Assembly: GCA_034440635.1 (NCBI GenBank)
Contig: JAOTON010001351.1
Coordinates: 585,501 to 649,500 of the forward strand
Source of the DNA: Lepas anatifera
Taxonomy: Eukaryota > Arthropoda > Thecostraca > Lepadidae
Direction: 5' to 3'
DNA: 64,000 nucleotides
The number at the start of each line of letters is the position of its first letter. Position 1 is the stretch's first letter. Below the pieces are notes generated by a model, which searched no databases, had not been told where the DNA came from, and saw only the letters and a program-made list of their open reading frames with translations. Shown here one piece after another: positions 23,926 through 35,650 of the stretch. The translations under genes and the position numbers were made by a program.

Positions 23926-24024
23926 ACGCTTATATAGATTTTGAAGAAATCAAGAATTTATGATACATTCAGTATTTGTTTTATTGCACTATGTTTATTG
24001 TGACCTATAATTCGGGATCCGTCC

Positions 24025-25005
24025 TTAACTATCGCCCCAGTGAGGGTGTTTGAACACCCCTTTAGGGGTTTTCCGGCGGCACGACCAAACGACAGCGCGA
24101 AGCGCCGCCGTACTTGGTACAACTTATCCTTGATCAATTCCGCAACTTTCCCCAAAATGTTCAGCATGGGTCATCTCAAGTCAGGTCACGGGTGCAGGTC
24201 AATAACCTCACCTCAAAAATTTTTTAAGGTGGCATAAGTAAGACATGCGTGAATCCATCGGATTGAACTTATAACACGTAATGGCCCTGCTGAATTCTAA
24301 AAAATATGTTCCGGGATTTTTCATATCGATGACCCAAGGCCAAGTAAGGACCATGATTTCTTCATTGGAAATACATGGAAAATAGAAATTAGATTGCATT
24401 TGTGCAGATAAAGCTGATAATATATTGATATTCTCCAAATCGAAGTATCCTGCCCTTTCCAGGCTCATGTTGCAACGTTTGACCTGTGGCCTCTGAGGGG
24501 TCATCTGGAGCTGCTTAAGCAGTTATCAGACTTAAGTCAATGACTGCATGAAATTATACAGCTTTTATTTTCATATCGTTGCGTTTGGATTGATATTGCA
24601 AGTCAATTGATATGCTTATTGACTATGCTAGGTCAAAAATGGCCTTGACCTGACCTGAGGTCAGGATTTTTTTGGGTTTTGACCTAGTATGGTCATATTA
24701 TACATCAGTTGATTTTCTGTGACGAGGAAAGCCAATGGTGCTTACAAAATGATTTTAACTCAACTCTGTCAGGTGCTAAAGCGCAAAACTTTTAAAAATG
24801 CTAATTTCATTGACCTGTCATGTCTAATTTCGACCCCAAGCCAAATAGTGATGGATATAGTTTCTTCTGAATTTACTGAGCTATCCACCAGCAGTCGCAT
24901 TCTTTTCACTATCCCACAGAGGGCCCGAGTTCGAGGAGGGTGTTCAAACATCCCCCACATCACCAGGTTGGAGGTGACTCGGAGGTCCACTGGGGCGCGA
25001 GTTAA
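24025..25005. mobile_element. TTAA-flanked transposon, copy F
   Basis: TTAA lies at 24025-24028 and 25002-25005. The ends are TTAACTATCGCCCCAGTG and, inverted, TTAACTCGCGCCCCAGTG. Cores GGGTGTTTGAACACCC (left) and GGGTGTTCAAACATCCC (right) match each other and those of the adjacent copy E. The interior is rich in AGGTCA/TGACCT. No transposase is encoded. Confidence 0.85.
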
Positions 25006-25426
25006 GATACTTGGATAAAGTTTTCATAGTATTTTTAGAAAAATAGAAGTGAAATTTTGCCTTTAAAATATCATGTAAGCGTGTTTGCTTAAGATACCGG
25101 AGGCCATAATTGCCAAACCGAAAGTCGGAAAGGAAATGAATATTCAAATCGCCATCACATCCATGAATGGCCACTTGAAAAGATAATGGAAATTGGCTGT
25201 GGGAGGTTGTATCCCTTAGTCGATCTCTTGTTCAATGCCCCAGATACATACTTCACATATACATGCTTCGCCAATACATTATTTTTCTTAATTGTAAAAT
25301 TTTTATATAAATTTTGTTCAAGCTGTTCCTGGTAAGGCTGCTGGAGTCGGAGTCCCACTAAAGCCATCAAGGGACTTGTCACGGAGACCCGACCCCACCA
25401 CCCGAACGAGCAACTCCCTCAATGGC
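25006..25426. other. Unassigned sequence
   Basis: No feature was recognised. Confidence 0.35.
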
Positions 25427-25655
25427 GGGTTAATTTAGTAGCCAAAGTTTAACGTCCCACAAAGCACAGGGACGGCCGCCCCGCTCAGGTCCCCTATCAC
25501 CAGTCGTTGCCAGCCGACCTGTAGGTCGGGTAAGCTATTGAGCGCCGGAGCGTCTCAGGGGAACCGATCCCAAGCCTGAACATGCACTGCCACTGCATGC
25601 TTCCGAGCAGTGGGTCGGAGCCCAACGCTCTACCAACTGAGCTACCGAGGCGGCA
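25427..25655 (-). mobile_element. tRNA-derived SINE, family 3
   Basis: On the - strand the head begins GCCTCGGTAGCTCAGTTGG followed by TAGAGCGTTGGGCTCCGA, a nearly canonical tRNA A box and anticodon arm. GGGATCGGTTCCCC serves as a degenerate B box about 70 bases on. The 3' part ends with GGGACGTTAAACTTTGGC. It is not a working tRNA: the T arm is displaced and no 7-bp acceptor stem closes. Confidence 0.75.
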
Positions 25656-26853
25656 ATCACCTTGGAGCCGCCATTAAATTGTCATTCTTCACATCACTGA
25701 AAAATACGATAATTTGTCCTCAACTCTCCGTCAAAACCGACCAGTTCTGTAAAGATTAAACAATAGGGCCAAGAGTTATGCAGAATCTAAGGAACAGTTT
25801 AAAATGGTGGCTGGAGTGCTCCTGCTCACATGATTTTAGGTAACATTATGAAACTTTAGTGATCAGACGATACAAATTAGTGGAGACAAATAATTTTTTT
25901 TTTTTTGGATCCTTACTCACTCGCGTTATTTCACAGCTAAGTTAGAGATGGGTAGGTAACCACATCGGCAACGAAATTGACCCATATAAAGCCATGAGAA
26001 AAAGGTACTCTAAATTGCAATGACATGAAAACGGTAATATTCATTATTTTATATGAAGTTTGACCATTTATTTAATGAATCAACTTTAAAGAGAAACAAT
26101 CTTAGTTAAATTTTTATCAGGATCTTATAGTGAAATGACTCTGCATAGGATAGTAAAGGCAAGCATCTCGTGGTATCTTTCACCCGTGACCTTTTTTCGA
26201 CTTGGGATTACCCTCCTACCAAAACATGCCAGCTAGTGAAATTGTGGCCAAACCTCTAAGGCGTGACGTTTTTCGAGTTTGGTTTGCTCCCGATACCTAC
26301 CGGCTAGATCCACCACTGCAACTGACTGCTATCAGCTGCCTCTTTGTAATCAGCTGAATGCCATCAGCTGCCTCTTTGGTTTCCGGTGAGGACGTCAGCT
26401 ATTTAAATTCGGGAGTTCTGAGGGGAAGCATGCTAGCTCAAGGGCTAAAACGTTATAACGAGGACAAATCACAGCACAACAGCCACTGCCTGAATAGCGG
26501 TATAGGTGGCTCCTTTTTCACCAATCGTTTGGGAGGGAAAATGCAATTAAATATAGTTTAGTAGCTTCTCAGGAAACGATGAAGATTTGTTTTGCCTCGA
26601 ATGTTAAATGATCCGTGCGCGGAGTATAAGGTGTGAAGTTAGAGCAGGCTCATGATATACGTGTTGATTGAAGCTGCTAGTGTGGGTATCTTACTATGAG
26701 GCTGTAGATTTTGACCTAAATAAAAATAGGAGATTTTGTTGCCAGTGGTAAACCCACTACCAATTCTTATATATTATGCCGCAGCCAGAGAAACGTCTTG
26801 GTATAGAATTGATGCTGATGTGCCAGTAGATTCTCGGGGAGGGATCCTACGCC
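25656..26853. other. Unassigned sequence
   Basis: AT-rich sequence without a recognised gene. ATCAGCTG(C/A) words repeat near 26330-26370. Confidence 0.35.
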
Positions 26854-27350
26854 GCAGCGGGACAGTGAAGCTCAGTGAAGCCCGGCCGGACAGTCAGTCT
26901 CAGTAAAGCCCGGCCGGACAGTCAGTCTCAGTGAAACTCGGCAGGACAGTCAGTCTCAGTAAAGCCCGGCCGGACAGTGAAGCTCGGCGGGACAGTTAGG
27001 CCCAGTGAATTCCCGGCAGGACAGTGAGGCTCAGTGAAGCACGGTGGGACAGTGAAGCTCAGTGAAGCTTGGCGGGACAGTTAGGCCCAGTGAATTCCCG
27101 GCGGGACAGTGAGGCTCAGTGAATTCCCGGCGGGACAGTGAAGCTCAGTAAAGCCGGGCGGACAGTCAGTCTCGGTGAAGCCCGGCGGGACAGTGAGGCT
27201 CAGTGAATTCCCGGCATGAAGCGGGACAGTGAGGTTCAGTGAAGCACAGCGGGACAGTGAGGCTCAATGAAGCACGGTGGGATAGTGAAGCCCAGTGAAG
27301 CTCAGCGGGATAGTGAGGCTCAGTGAAACCCGGCGGGACGACGGTGAGGC
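26854..27350. repeat. GC-rich ~26-29-bp minisatellite
   Basis: Imperfect units of the type CGGCGGGACAGTGAGGCTCA plus GTGAAGCC, with variants GACAGTCAGTCTCAG and GTGAATTCCC, continue for about 500 bases. Unit length varies between about 18 and 30 bases. Confidence 0.9.
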
Positions 27351-27775
27351 GCCGACCGGGAGGGACTGAGTGCCCGCCGGTGTTTTAGATTGAGGTCGGA
27401 GGCCTCCCATCGCGCGCCCGCCCACTGCACTACGCACAAGGGGCGGGGTTAGTTCTGAGAACCGACGATGTCCTGCCACGTGTTTCTATCTTTGATTGGT
27501 GTTTCTTTCTACATGCTGGTGTGAAGTGGTATAATTCAGCCGACTGTCATAACCAGCCTCACTAGAATGATATCTGGGCACGCCACTGGATGCGCCGTAG
27601 CAGAACGTCAGGCGCCGAGGCACCGTCACTGTACGAGGCGCTCGGACGTAGCCCACTGCCACACTTTCCATTCACAACATGCTGCGTCGGCTCGGGAGGG
27701 CGGAATGGACTGTGCCGGAAAGACATACTAGCATCATTCCTGGATATTTTCAACGCTTTGTTGTGTATGTACCTA
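27351..27775. promoter_or_regulatory. GC-rich region with GC box, E box and inverted CCAAT; weak promoter candidate
   Basis: GGGGCGGGG (near 27440), CCACGTG (near 27476) and GATTGGTG (near 27495) lie within 60 bases in GC-rich DNA. No TATA box, initiator or downstream gene was identified, so this is only suggestive. Confidence 0.2.
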
Positions 27776-28102
27776 CATTAGGGTGGAGTGAAAAATTTCA
27801 AACTATATTGATCGTTCCTTAATATTGTTTTTAAACTGTGCTAAGCCTTATGAAACTCAGAAGTGAAAGAATTTTGGAACTCGGACAACGGGAGAATGAG
27901 CAATATCGATCATTTATGCATGGAAGCTTAATAATTTTTTGGCGTTGCAGTCTCCGTTGGAAATCCTTGGTGCTAGCGAACGGTGATTTACGGGCTGACT
28001 GTTAGAGGGCAGATCACGTGCGTTTTGAAGCGTGGGAATCACCCTAAACACATATAAGAGGTGAAAATATATCCCAGCTTGTGGATAGGTATATTTCAGA
28101 TG

Positions 28103-28269
28103 CAGTGGCGGATGCAAGAGGGGGCAGGGACTCATACCCCCTCCCCGAAATATATGTGTGCCTATAGTAGCCTATAGTAGCTGGAGGCTGTCCGAGGTAG
28201 TGACGGGGCGGCCCGAGCTCCTAGCCCCCCCCACCCCCCGAAAAAAATATGGTCCTGGATCTGCCACTT
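28103..28269. mobile_element. Degraded hAT-like MITE within the left foldback arm
   Basis: Left end CAGTGGCGGATGCAAG, right end read inward AGTGGCAGATCCAGGAC. The target duplication is no longer recognisable. Confidence 0.45.
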
Positions 28270-28842
28270 TTCTATTGTGTATCAGACATGTGCGACATGC
28301 ACACTTTAGCGAAATATTCAAATTGGAGGGATGAGAAAGGTAAAGTTTGGAGCCGAGACAAGCTACCGCCCTCAACACATAAGTCACTAAAATATTTTTG
28401 CTGGTTTGGATTGTGACACACCCAAACACTGGGAAAAGACGGGGAGGCAATATTAAGTGATCTTGCATCGAGACAGTTTGCATGACGTACCAGGAGGTCG
28501 TCGGAAATGCAAACCAAAATATGTGTTTTCTTTTCTGTATCTTTACAGAAGTGCTACTTGTGTGCCGTCGCTCTAAAAGAAGCGAGAACAGAAGTACTAC
28601 TTCGACTTCCTAAACATCTGTGTTTAAAACGGAAAATTCCGAGGAATAGGAGTGAGGCCAGAAGTATGGGACAGAGATCTGACTGGCCCATCGGCCGAGC
28701 TTCCCGTTTCAGAGCTTCCAACATTGAGTGAAGTTTTGCAGAAAGGTCGATTGATGAAAGAGAGATCAGCCAATTGGAGCGAGAAAAATTAACATGTGAG
28801 ATTTGCGAGAAAAGTGACTCCTGATATGTATGGGCACTACAA

Positions 28843-29298
28843 TTAAAGGGAATTTGGTACCTTTATAATTTTATTTTAACTGAAATAGCTAAGTTGTAAA
28901 GGATGCCGGAAAACCCGGTATTCAATATATAATTTGTCTTGAAACTCAAAGTTTCCGTCGATAAAAGCTAAAAACCTACCTGAGATGTACCCCAAATCTA
29001 CCCCAGCCAGGCGAACACAGTTGTAAGCTGTTGGTGTGACGATAGCGCTGACGCTACGGTGAGTAATCAGCCAATTGAAACCCTTGAAGCCTATTTGATA
29101 CGGTAGCAGTTGCCAGATCATGACGTCATCCGCAGGCAGAGTTTTATTTTTCACCCTAGAGGAGCATTTCAAAATCAAAATATTGGGCTCATTGTACATT
29201 TTTCAGAGAAATCATGGAGGTTTTCATGACTTTCGGCTAAGAATTCCCCTAATTACACTAAATTCCTGGATTCGACCAAGGTGCCACATTCCCTTTAA
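28843..29298. mobile_element. 456-bp TTAAAGGG MITE, copy 1
   Basis: It begins TTAAAGGGAATTTGGTACC and ends GGTGCCACATTCCCTTTAA. The whole length aligns with 51983-52438 in lectin intron 2, also 456 bases. TTAA at both ends suggests piggyBac-type mobilisation. Confidence 0.8.
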
Positions 29299-29918
29299 AC
29301 TAGTGACCGAGGCGTCGAGTTCCGTGCTAGGGCTTGAGAGGCGCGACGGGTAGATTAAGACGGGGATCAAGTTTCACGAACTGATGCCAACATCTAATAC
29401 GAAGCATGACATGAACCTATCCATGAAATAAATATCGGTCCATTGATTGCAGTGTCTTGTAATCGTACTGGATACACCGTCAATCTGTCACTACCTCGGA
29501 AAAGCCTCCAGCGATGCATTTAGGTACTATAGGCACTCAGACATTTCGGGGAAGGGGTTTGAGCCCCTGCCCCTCTCCCCTTACATCCGCCAATGCAACC
29601 GAAATATACCAATGCATTAGTTGGTATCTATATTCCACCTCCAACATGTGTATGGGGTGATCCCTACGCTTCAAACCTCACGTGATCTGCTCTAACAGCT
29701 AGCGCTCAAACCACCGTACGCTAGCACCAAAGATTTCCAATGGAGACTGCAACGCCAAAAGTTTCTCAAACATCCACGCATAAATGCTCGATATTGCTCA
29801 TGTTCCCGTGGTCCCATTTCCAAAAATATCTCACTTATGAGTTTCATAAGGCCTAGCACAGTAGAAAAATGTTAAGGAACGATCCAAATAATTTTGATTT
29901 TTTCACTCCACCCTAATG

Positions 29919-30502
29919 TAATAGTACATGCGCACACAATGGCCGCAACAGCGGGCTCTAGGAGCCCGGAAATCATCCCTAACTGGTATAGAAAACGTCT
30001 GCAACAGAGCCAATTGAACTCAGCGCCATTCTTTGAAAACATTCCTGCGCCGTGCCCGTGTCCTTTCTTGATTTGAAATGGTACAGATCCTGAATAGGCA
30101 TTGCTCTTGGGCGAGGGTGTGTGTATGGCAAAGACCTGGCTCGCACCAAGCACGACTGTCCCCCGGAGACTTGAACGCTGCACGGGCTCTAACGGAGTCT
30201 GCAGCGCTGCGTGGTGGACTAGCAGAGCCCAACTGCCGAACGCAAAAGATGGAGCCAGGGTGTAGTTAATTGCGAGTGTTGGGACACAAAACTTTGCTCC
30301 GTGTTTTTCGTAATGAATACTTCTGATGACAGATATACCTGTTCCGTGTACACAAATGCATGATGTGATTATCTGGAGCTCGGTGCTTGTTTTAAAGCCC
30401 AGCCTGGAAAACCACCGGCTCCCGGCATAAGGCAAGACCAGGCTAGTATAAAATACATGTACTTCCTAAGTACCGGCTATTGCCGACGTTCTCAGTGCCG
30501 AG
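29919..30502. other. Unassigned sequence
   Basis: A long - strand frame (29872-30435) overlaps the foldback terminus and has no recognisable domain; I do not call it. Confidence 0.35.
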
Positions 30503-30600
30503 CCTGAGCACGACGCAGAATATCCTGAGCACGACGCAGAATATCCTGAGCACGACGCAGAATATCCTGAGCACGACGCAGAATATCCTGAGCACGAAGC
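30503..30600. repeat. 21-bp tandem repeat, about 4.6 copies
   Basis: The unit CCTGAGCACGACGCAGAATAT is repeated four times without change, followed by a partial fifth. Because 21 is divisible by three, several frames stay open through it. Confidence 0.95.
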
Positions 30601-32094
30601 AAGTGTTTTTCTCTGTCGCAGAGTCTGCAGCAAGAATGGTACCTTTCCTGGTGACTGGGAATTTAGCAATCAAAACACGGTATATGGCCCAAGTTAGAGG
30701 TGCAGCAGTATCCCACGTATAATTTAAGAATTGGCAATAGATTAATGATACTGCTTGGCTTATAATCGATGACAGTGCTGCCCACACTCCTTCAATGTTA
30801 CACGAGATTTTAGCTTGCCTCAGGATTATAACTTATGCAGACAAATTCCAATTTATGGGGCTTGGAGCGCTAAAAAAATCAAGGGAATCCTTTTATCACC
30901 CAGCCATCAGGTCAATGTCTTAGGTATTGATTCTGGTGTTTTGAAGCATTGTCACAATGTCAGAGTAGCTATGTCTAAAGTGGAAGCGCCACTGAACCAG
31001 TGGTCACGTGGAAATCTCTCACAGAAAAGTATTACTCAGCCTCTGGTCACAAACCACGCTGTGACGTCACAACGGCATCAAAAATGTTTTCTCTATCTTC
31101 AAAAATTTCAATTCAACAATTCAACCAATTTGGATGCGTTTTGCTAACGTTCAAGATCCTTCAGCTCAAATCACCAGCACACAGGCCTAATTTGACACAT
31201 TACTTCTGCACTTGACATATAAATAAAGGGGTGGTGTTTTTCTGCTTATGAAGAATTATACAGGTTGTGAAGCTGGATGAAGGACCTGGAAATGTGTTGC
31301 CTTGAATAAAGCTGTTTAGCTTAAGAAAGTGTATTTACTCAATCATAGACCTAATCAGAATTCAAGCAATGAGCACAGTAGGAACCACAAGGAACAGACC
31401 TCCTATAACATACCCTACGAAAAATATAAACTTAATGAGGCTATCGAAATCTTAAGTGACCATTTAAATTCCAATAAATCTTAAGCGATCTCATATAATA
31501 TTTTGGCTTAAGAACAGCCCTGCAACACACCGATGAATCTTTTGCATTCCTAATCGTCCAAAAACAAGCAAACCCGCCCATACCTTCCTTAATTCATTGC
31601 GAACACATACAAGCAATAGCGCTGCTAAATGTGGATTTCCAAATATGGAGGCCAAGTAAAGGTCTGTGAGCAGGCAAAGCCAGTAGAAAAAATTATTTTA
31701 TTCGTGCCAAAACGGCTTTCTATCCTTTTAGCCAAATCAAAGTTCAAAATTTGATATGCTAATAACAATATTTGCTTGTAACACTGGCCAACAGCCAAAA
31801 TGGATCCGGCACGTGAACACCTGTTTCTGCCTATTTCGATACCGCTGATTTCAAATTTAGTAACCGTCTTTTGCCATCGGACCTGGCTTCCTTCTCCAGA
31901 GCATACCTGGTGTATAGCCCCTACACTTTCCACACACTGTCATCAGCCTAGCCTTTTGTGGAAAAATATAGATCAAGGATGTCGAGAACCCGGATTATCT
32001 GCACCCAGACAATGCAGCTTATCAATATACATGTAAATTTATTGCAACGAAAGACTACCTCGCATTCAAGTGCTTGAACATTGTACATTGAACA
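30601..32094. other. Unassigned sequence
   Basis: Short open frames only. AATAAA occurs at about 31222 and 31306 but no gene can be attached to these sites. Confidence 0.35.
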
Positions 32095-32750
32095 AGGTTT
32101 GCGCTCGGTCGCACAAGCTCTCCGGTATTGAAGACCGAGAGGTGACGTCGCAACATTATATGATGAGGATTTTATGTCAGAGTCACCTCCCTTGAAAGTC
32201 GAAGCTAAGTAAAAAGTCACAGGTCAAAGTCATACCACCATTTCAAGGCCATTGACCCTAGTGCCTTTGGTCGGATGATGCCGATTAATATGACGTATAT
32301 CATGCTATGACGTCATTGCTAGGTCACTCAATCTTGAGCTGAAAGTCGCAGGTTCAAGACAAAGGTCATGGGTCAAGGTCAAACCTTATTTTACGCCCGA
32401 CGGCTGCCATAGTGCTAGTTGCAGTACACATTATAGGCAAAATGTAATATTTTGACGTCAAAGGTCAATGGCCATGAACGACCTTGGCCTAAAAGTTTCA
32501 GAGAAGATTACCGCAGACATTTCCTCTGTTACTTCAGGCCACTTTCTCTCCTTATCCGGCTTCTCATCGCATAATCACGGCATTTCCCAGTGGCTACTCT
32601 GCACATACAGAATTTGACCTGTATGGCCTCGTTTTAACTTGAATATATTGACTTAGGTCTATAAAAATCGGGTTTAAGGTAGAATACCCTAGCCTCCACA
32701 AACACCTAAACGTTCATTTCCCTAGACCTCTTGGCTTTTGCACTGTCAAT
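32095..32750. mobile_element. Truncated AGGTCA-rich TTAA-type transposon, copy H
   Basis: The stretch from about 32130 (TTGAAGACCGAGAGGTGACG) to about 32740 aligns with the body of 40663-41570, including the repeated AAGGTCA words. TTAA termini are missing. Confidence 0.6.
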
Positions 32751-33422
32751 GTCACTGATGCCAAGAAGGCTTGAACAAAAACGACACACAGACATATTGG
32801 TCTCAAAATTCTTATCTGATACGGCATTTCTGCTGCCAGATTCGTGTTCAGCGCCACAAGTTACCCTAGAAACTAACTATTTTATATTGGATCCACGGCA
32901 AAAGTAAAATTTTATTGACCAGTGTAATAGGCAAAAATATTACAGCAGATGCACACGGCGCATTAAAGACAAACAGAAACATTATCACACTCAGTTAGAT
33001 TATTTACGCTCTGTAACTCACCCAGCAACTCTTTATGAATTATCAAGTGGCTTTTAACACTTCTTCTACCTAGGGGCTACGAAAGCTTGAGCTTCTTCTT
33101 GGTTGACTGTTTTCTTCCAAGACGGTAATGGCGCACACTTGGTTTTTATGTCGGACGACAACGACTAATGGTGATGCGGTGGTTGAAGTGAAGAAGTTGA
33201 AGTCATTCACCTTTTATTCACGACATAACACGCAGACGTAATATAAAATATTATTGATGAGTAGTTTTTGAGAGAGAAGACAATCGAAATGCTGGGGTAG
33301 GTAGGGGCTGCAATTTCCAATCACCAGTTGCTGAATTTTATTTTCAATCAAGCTATTGTTTCGAATGCCTTCCGGTAACTATAAGCAAAAAAATGTTTTC
33401 TTCAATTCAAAGAAATTTTGAC
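32751..33422. other. Unassigned sequence
   Basis: No feature was recognised before the LTR element. Confidence 0.35.
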
Positions 33423-33427
33423 CCTGG

Positions 33428-33563
33428 TGTTGCGATCCGCGAGAGCAGAGACACGCGCCCCAGGTCAGGCTCTGTATTACACTGCCGTGTTCAGGTCATA
33501 CAGGGACACAGCACACGCCTGCCATCTAGCGGTCGTTGTTATAACTATGTAAAACCCCCAACA
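33428..33563 (-). repeat. 3' LTR of gypsy-like element 1
   Basis: 136 bases, TGTTGCGATCC... to ...CCCCAACA on the + strand. It is adjacent to a short purine-rich tract on the - strand (GGTGAGGGG) and to the CCTGG target copy. It differs from the other LTR by several small indels. Confidence 0.9.
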
Positions 33564-33858
33564 CCCCTCACCAGTTATCGCAGCATGACCAACAGGGGAC
33601 TGAATAACGTCATTGATATATATGGTTCATAGATTCCTGAAAAAGTCAGTTGGGCAGGCTGAAGATAATTCAGAGAAAAACTGAAATCGTAGCTTCCAGC
33701 AATTAACTCCCGGTGCAAACCAAATGGGGCATCTGCCAAGGTATTCTAGACCAACACTGATTCCGATGAATGCACATCATAGGTGAAACAAGGGTCTGAA
33801 GTTTAGGCGTACAAAATGCTACGATCTTAATAGTGGCCTGAGCACGCCATCACTTCAA

Positions 33859-35001
33859 TTAAACGCTCCGGTCGGCGCCTGGTACGGCCGGACCGGCGGG
33901 GCACGTGGCGGTGGCAGGAGGCGGTCTCAGCTGAGGTGCGGAGACAGCAGGCCGCATCTGGGTCGTGACTGGGCGAGGCATCAGCTGCTGAGAGGATGCG
34001 GCAGTGTCTGGTTCGGCATGTGCATAACGTTGACGGAGATACCGTCGGTTGCGGGTCAAAAGCCTGCCACTGGGAAGTCGTATGAAATACCTCCGATGTG
34101 GCGTCACCTCGGTGACAACTCCAAAACGGTCCCACCGTTTTGTTTTGGTGTCCTGAAGCACCACTTGACTTCCAATACGCAGTCCTTGAAGGTCTCTGGC
34201 ATGCTGATCGTACCTAGCCTCCTCCCGTTGTTTCCGAGACTCGGCTGCAGCCTCAGCTTCATCGGTAGCGCGCTGCCAACAGGCAGCGAAGGACCTACGG
34301 TGGGCAGGCACCATATCGCGAACAGGGTGCCCGAACAAGATCTGTGCCGGGGAACGCCCGTCCGGGCCAGGCGTGTTGCGATGTTGTAAGACGCCTCGCA
34401 CCCATGCGTCCTGGTCCAACGTGTTGGATCGAGGGTCCCAGCACCGTCGGATTAGCTTGCCAGTGTGCTTGACAGCTGCTTCAGCCCTCCCGTTGGATTG
34501 AGGGTAGTGAGGTGAGGAGGTCTTATGCGTCACTGCCCATTGCATAAGGAACGTCTGGAACGATCGCGCTGTGAATTGAGGTCCTCCATCTGACCAGAGT
34601 ATCTCCGGGACTCCGGCCACGCAGAATATCTCACGGAAGGCTGTCATCACAGTCTGTGCGGTGGCGTTCCTACCGAGCGGCCTCACCATCTGCCATCCAG
34701 ACAACGGGTCAACAGCGACGAGATAGTAATGACCTGCGTGCTGACTGATATCCGCGCAGAGGTGCTGGAACGGACGGGTGGGTGCTTCATGACGTCGGTA
34801 CGTTTCTTTCTGCTGCGAAGGAAGCTCACGCTGGCAGGGCTGACATGCTCGGGTAACGTTTTCAATGGCCAAATCCATACCAGGCCAATAAACAGCTTGA
34901 CGTGCTCTGCTCTTGGTTTTCTTTTCCGGGTGCCCAGCGTGTAATGCCTTCAGTACGGAGGGTCTCAATGGCTTTGGTATCACCAACCGACATCCGTACA
35001 C
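33859..35001 (-). CDS. Integrase region of gypsy-like element 1 pol (open frame)
   Basis: The 380-residue frame carries the integrase zinc-binding region (HAGHPEKK... with CQPC, giving the HHCC pattern), then the catalytic core with its three acidic residues in ADISQ, WSDGGPQF and NGRAEAAVK. A C-terminal region with basic and proline-rich sequence follows. It continues the polyprotein from upstream rather than starting independently; the first residue is not an ATG-encoded Met. Integrase would insert the cDNA into the genome. The domain looks intact at the sequence level, unlike the rest of pol. Confidence 0.85.
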   Translation of the reverse strand: MYGCRLVIPKPLRPSVLKALHAGHPEKKTKSRARQAVYWPGMDLAIENVTRACQPCQRELPSQQKETYRRHEAPTRPFQHLCADISQHAGHYYLVAVDPLSGWQMVRPLGRNATAQTVMTAFREIFCVAGVPEILWSDGGPQFTARSFQTFLMQWAVTHKTSSPHYPQSNGRAEAAVKHTGKLIRRCWDPRSNTLDQDAWVRGVLQHRNTPGPDGRSPAQILFGHPVRDMVPAHRRSFAACWQRATDEAEAAAESRKQREEARYDQHARDLQGLRIGSQVVLQDTKTKRWDRFGVVTEVTPHRRYFIRLPSGRLLTRNRRYLRQRYAHAEPDTAASSQQLMPRPVTTQMRPAVSAPQLRPPPATATCPAGPAVPGADRSV

Positions 35002-35282
35002 GACGAGGCCGTCGTCGATGGTGAGGGCGTCTGTACCGGCCAGTAAGGCCGCAGAATTTCCGGAAGCTCCGACTTGTGCGAGGGAAACCCTTCTACCACT
35101 GTTTTAATAAGCAGTCGTGCTTCTTCATCGCCATCCGCAGCTCGGCGTACTTCTTCAAGCTTTACATCTGAGCTGACGTGCTTCAGACCTTCGGTAACAA
35201 TGGTGGCAACGGTCACAGCTTGGACGTCTTCCGCCAGCTCATCTGGAGGAGAGGGTTGCTCAACTGTTGCCCTAGAAGAGCA

Positions 35283-35650
35283 TCAGGTCCTGGTTGTTTT
35301 TCCTCTACGCCAGCTTACTGTGAAGTTAAACTCCATTAACTTTTGTCGCAGTCGCTGAAGCCTGGGATTTTCTATCTCGTCGATGTTTTTCCCGTTCAGA
35401 ATAGGTATCAGTGGGCGATGATCGACGAGAACGTCGAAATGGTTCATCCCGCTTAAGAACAGGCGGCATTTGTGGCAGGCCCATGCCACGGCAAGCAGCT
35501 CCAGCTCTATCGTGGCATATCGAGTTTCCGCATCCGACAAAAACCGCGAGCCAGCCTGAACGACTCTCCAACTGCCATCAGCCTGCTTCTGTTGCAACAA
35601 AAGCCAAGTCCTTTCAAACGGCTGGCGTCAGTCGATAGCAGCGTCGGCTT
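35283..35650 (-). pseudogene. RNase H region of gypsy-like element 1
   Basis: Motifs seen: STDAS (first Asp), FLSDAETRYATIELELLAV (Glu) and LVDHRPL (Asp). A frame change within the domain near 35600 separates STDAS from the rest. Confidence 0.75.

Larger units (their letters stand above)
27776..29918. mobile_element. Foldback-like DNA element with ~377-bp inverted arms and TA target
   Basis: Arms 27776-28152 and 29542-29918 are diverged inverted copies. The extreme ends read CATTAGGGTGGAGTGAAAAA on the left and its match on the right, and both are flanked by TA. Each arm includes a hAT-like end (CAGTGGCGGATGCAAG at 28103 and its inverted relative CATTGGCGGATGTAAG near 29595). A 456-bp TTAA MITE is nested in the middle. 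No transposase was recognised. Confidence 0.75.

Noticed and set aside
25560..25655. Possible true tRNA gene on the - strand
   Set aside because: The A box is excellent, but the arm lengths and B-box spacing do not close a cloverleaf and the sequence continues as a SINE body.
28507..28731. Possible isolated host exon after TTTCTGTATCTTTACAG
   Set aside because: The acceptor is good, but the reading frame matches no known domain, no partner exon was found, and it lies inside the foldback element.
29872..30435. 187-residue - strand frame
   Set aside because: It overlaps the terminus of the foldback element, shows no recognisable domain and is not supported by promoter or splice signals.
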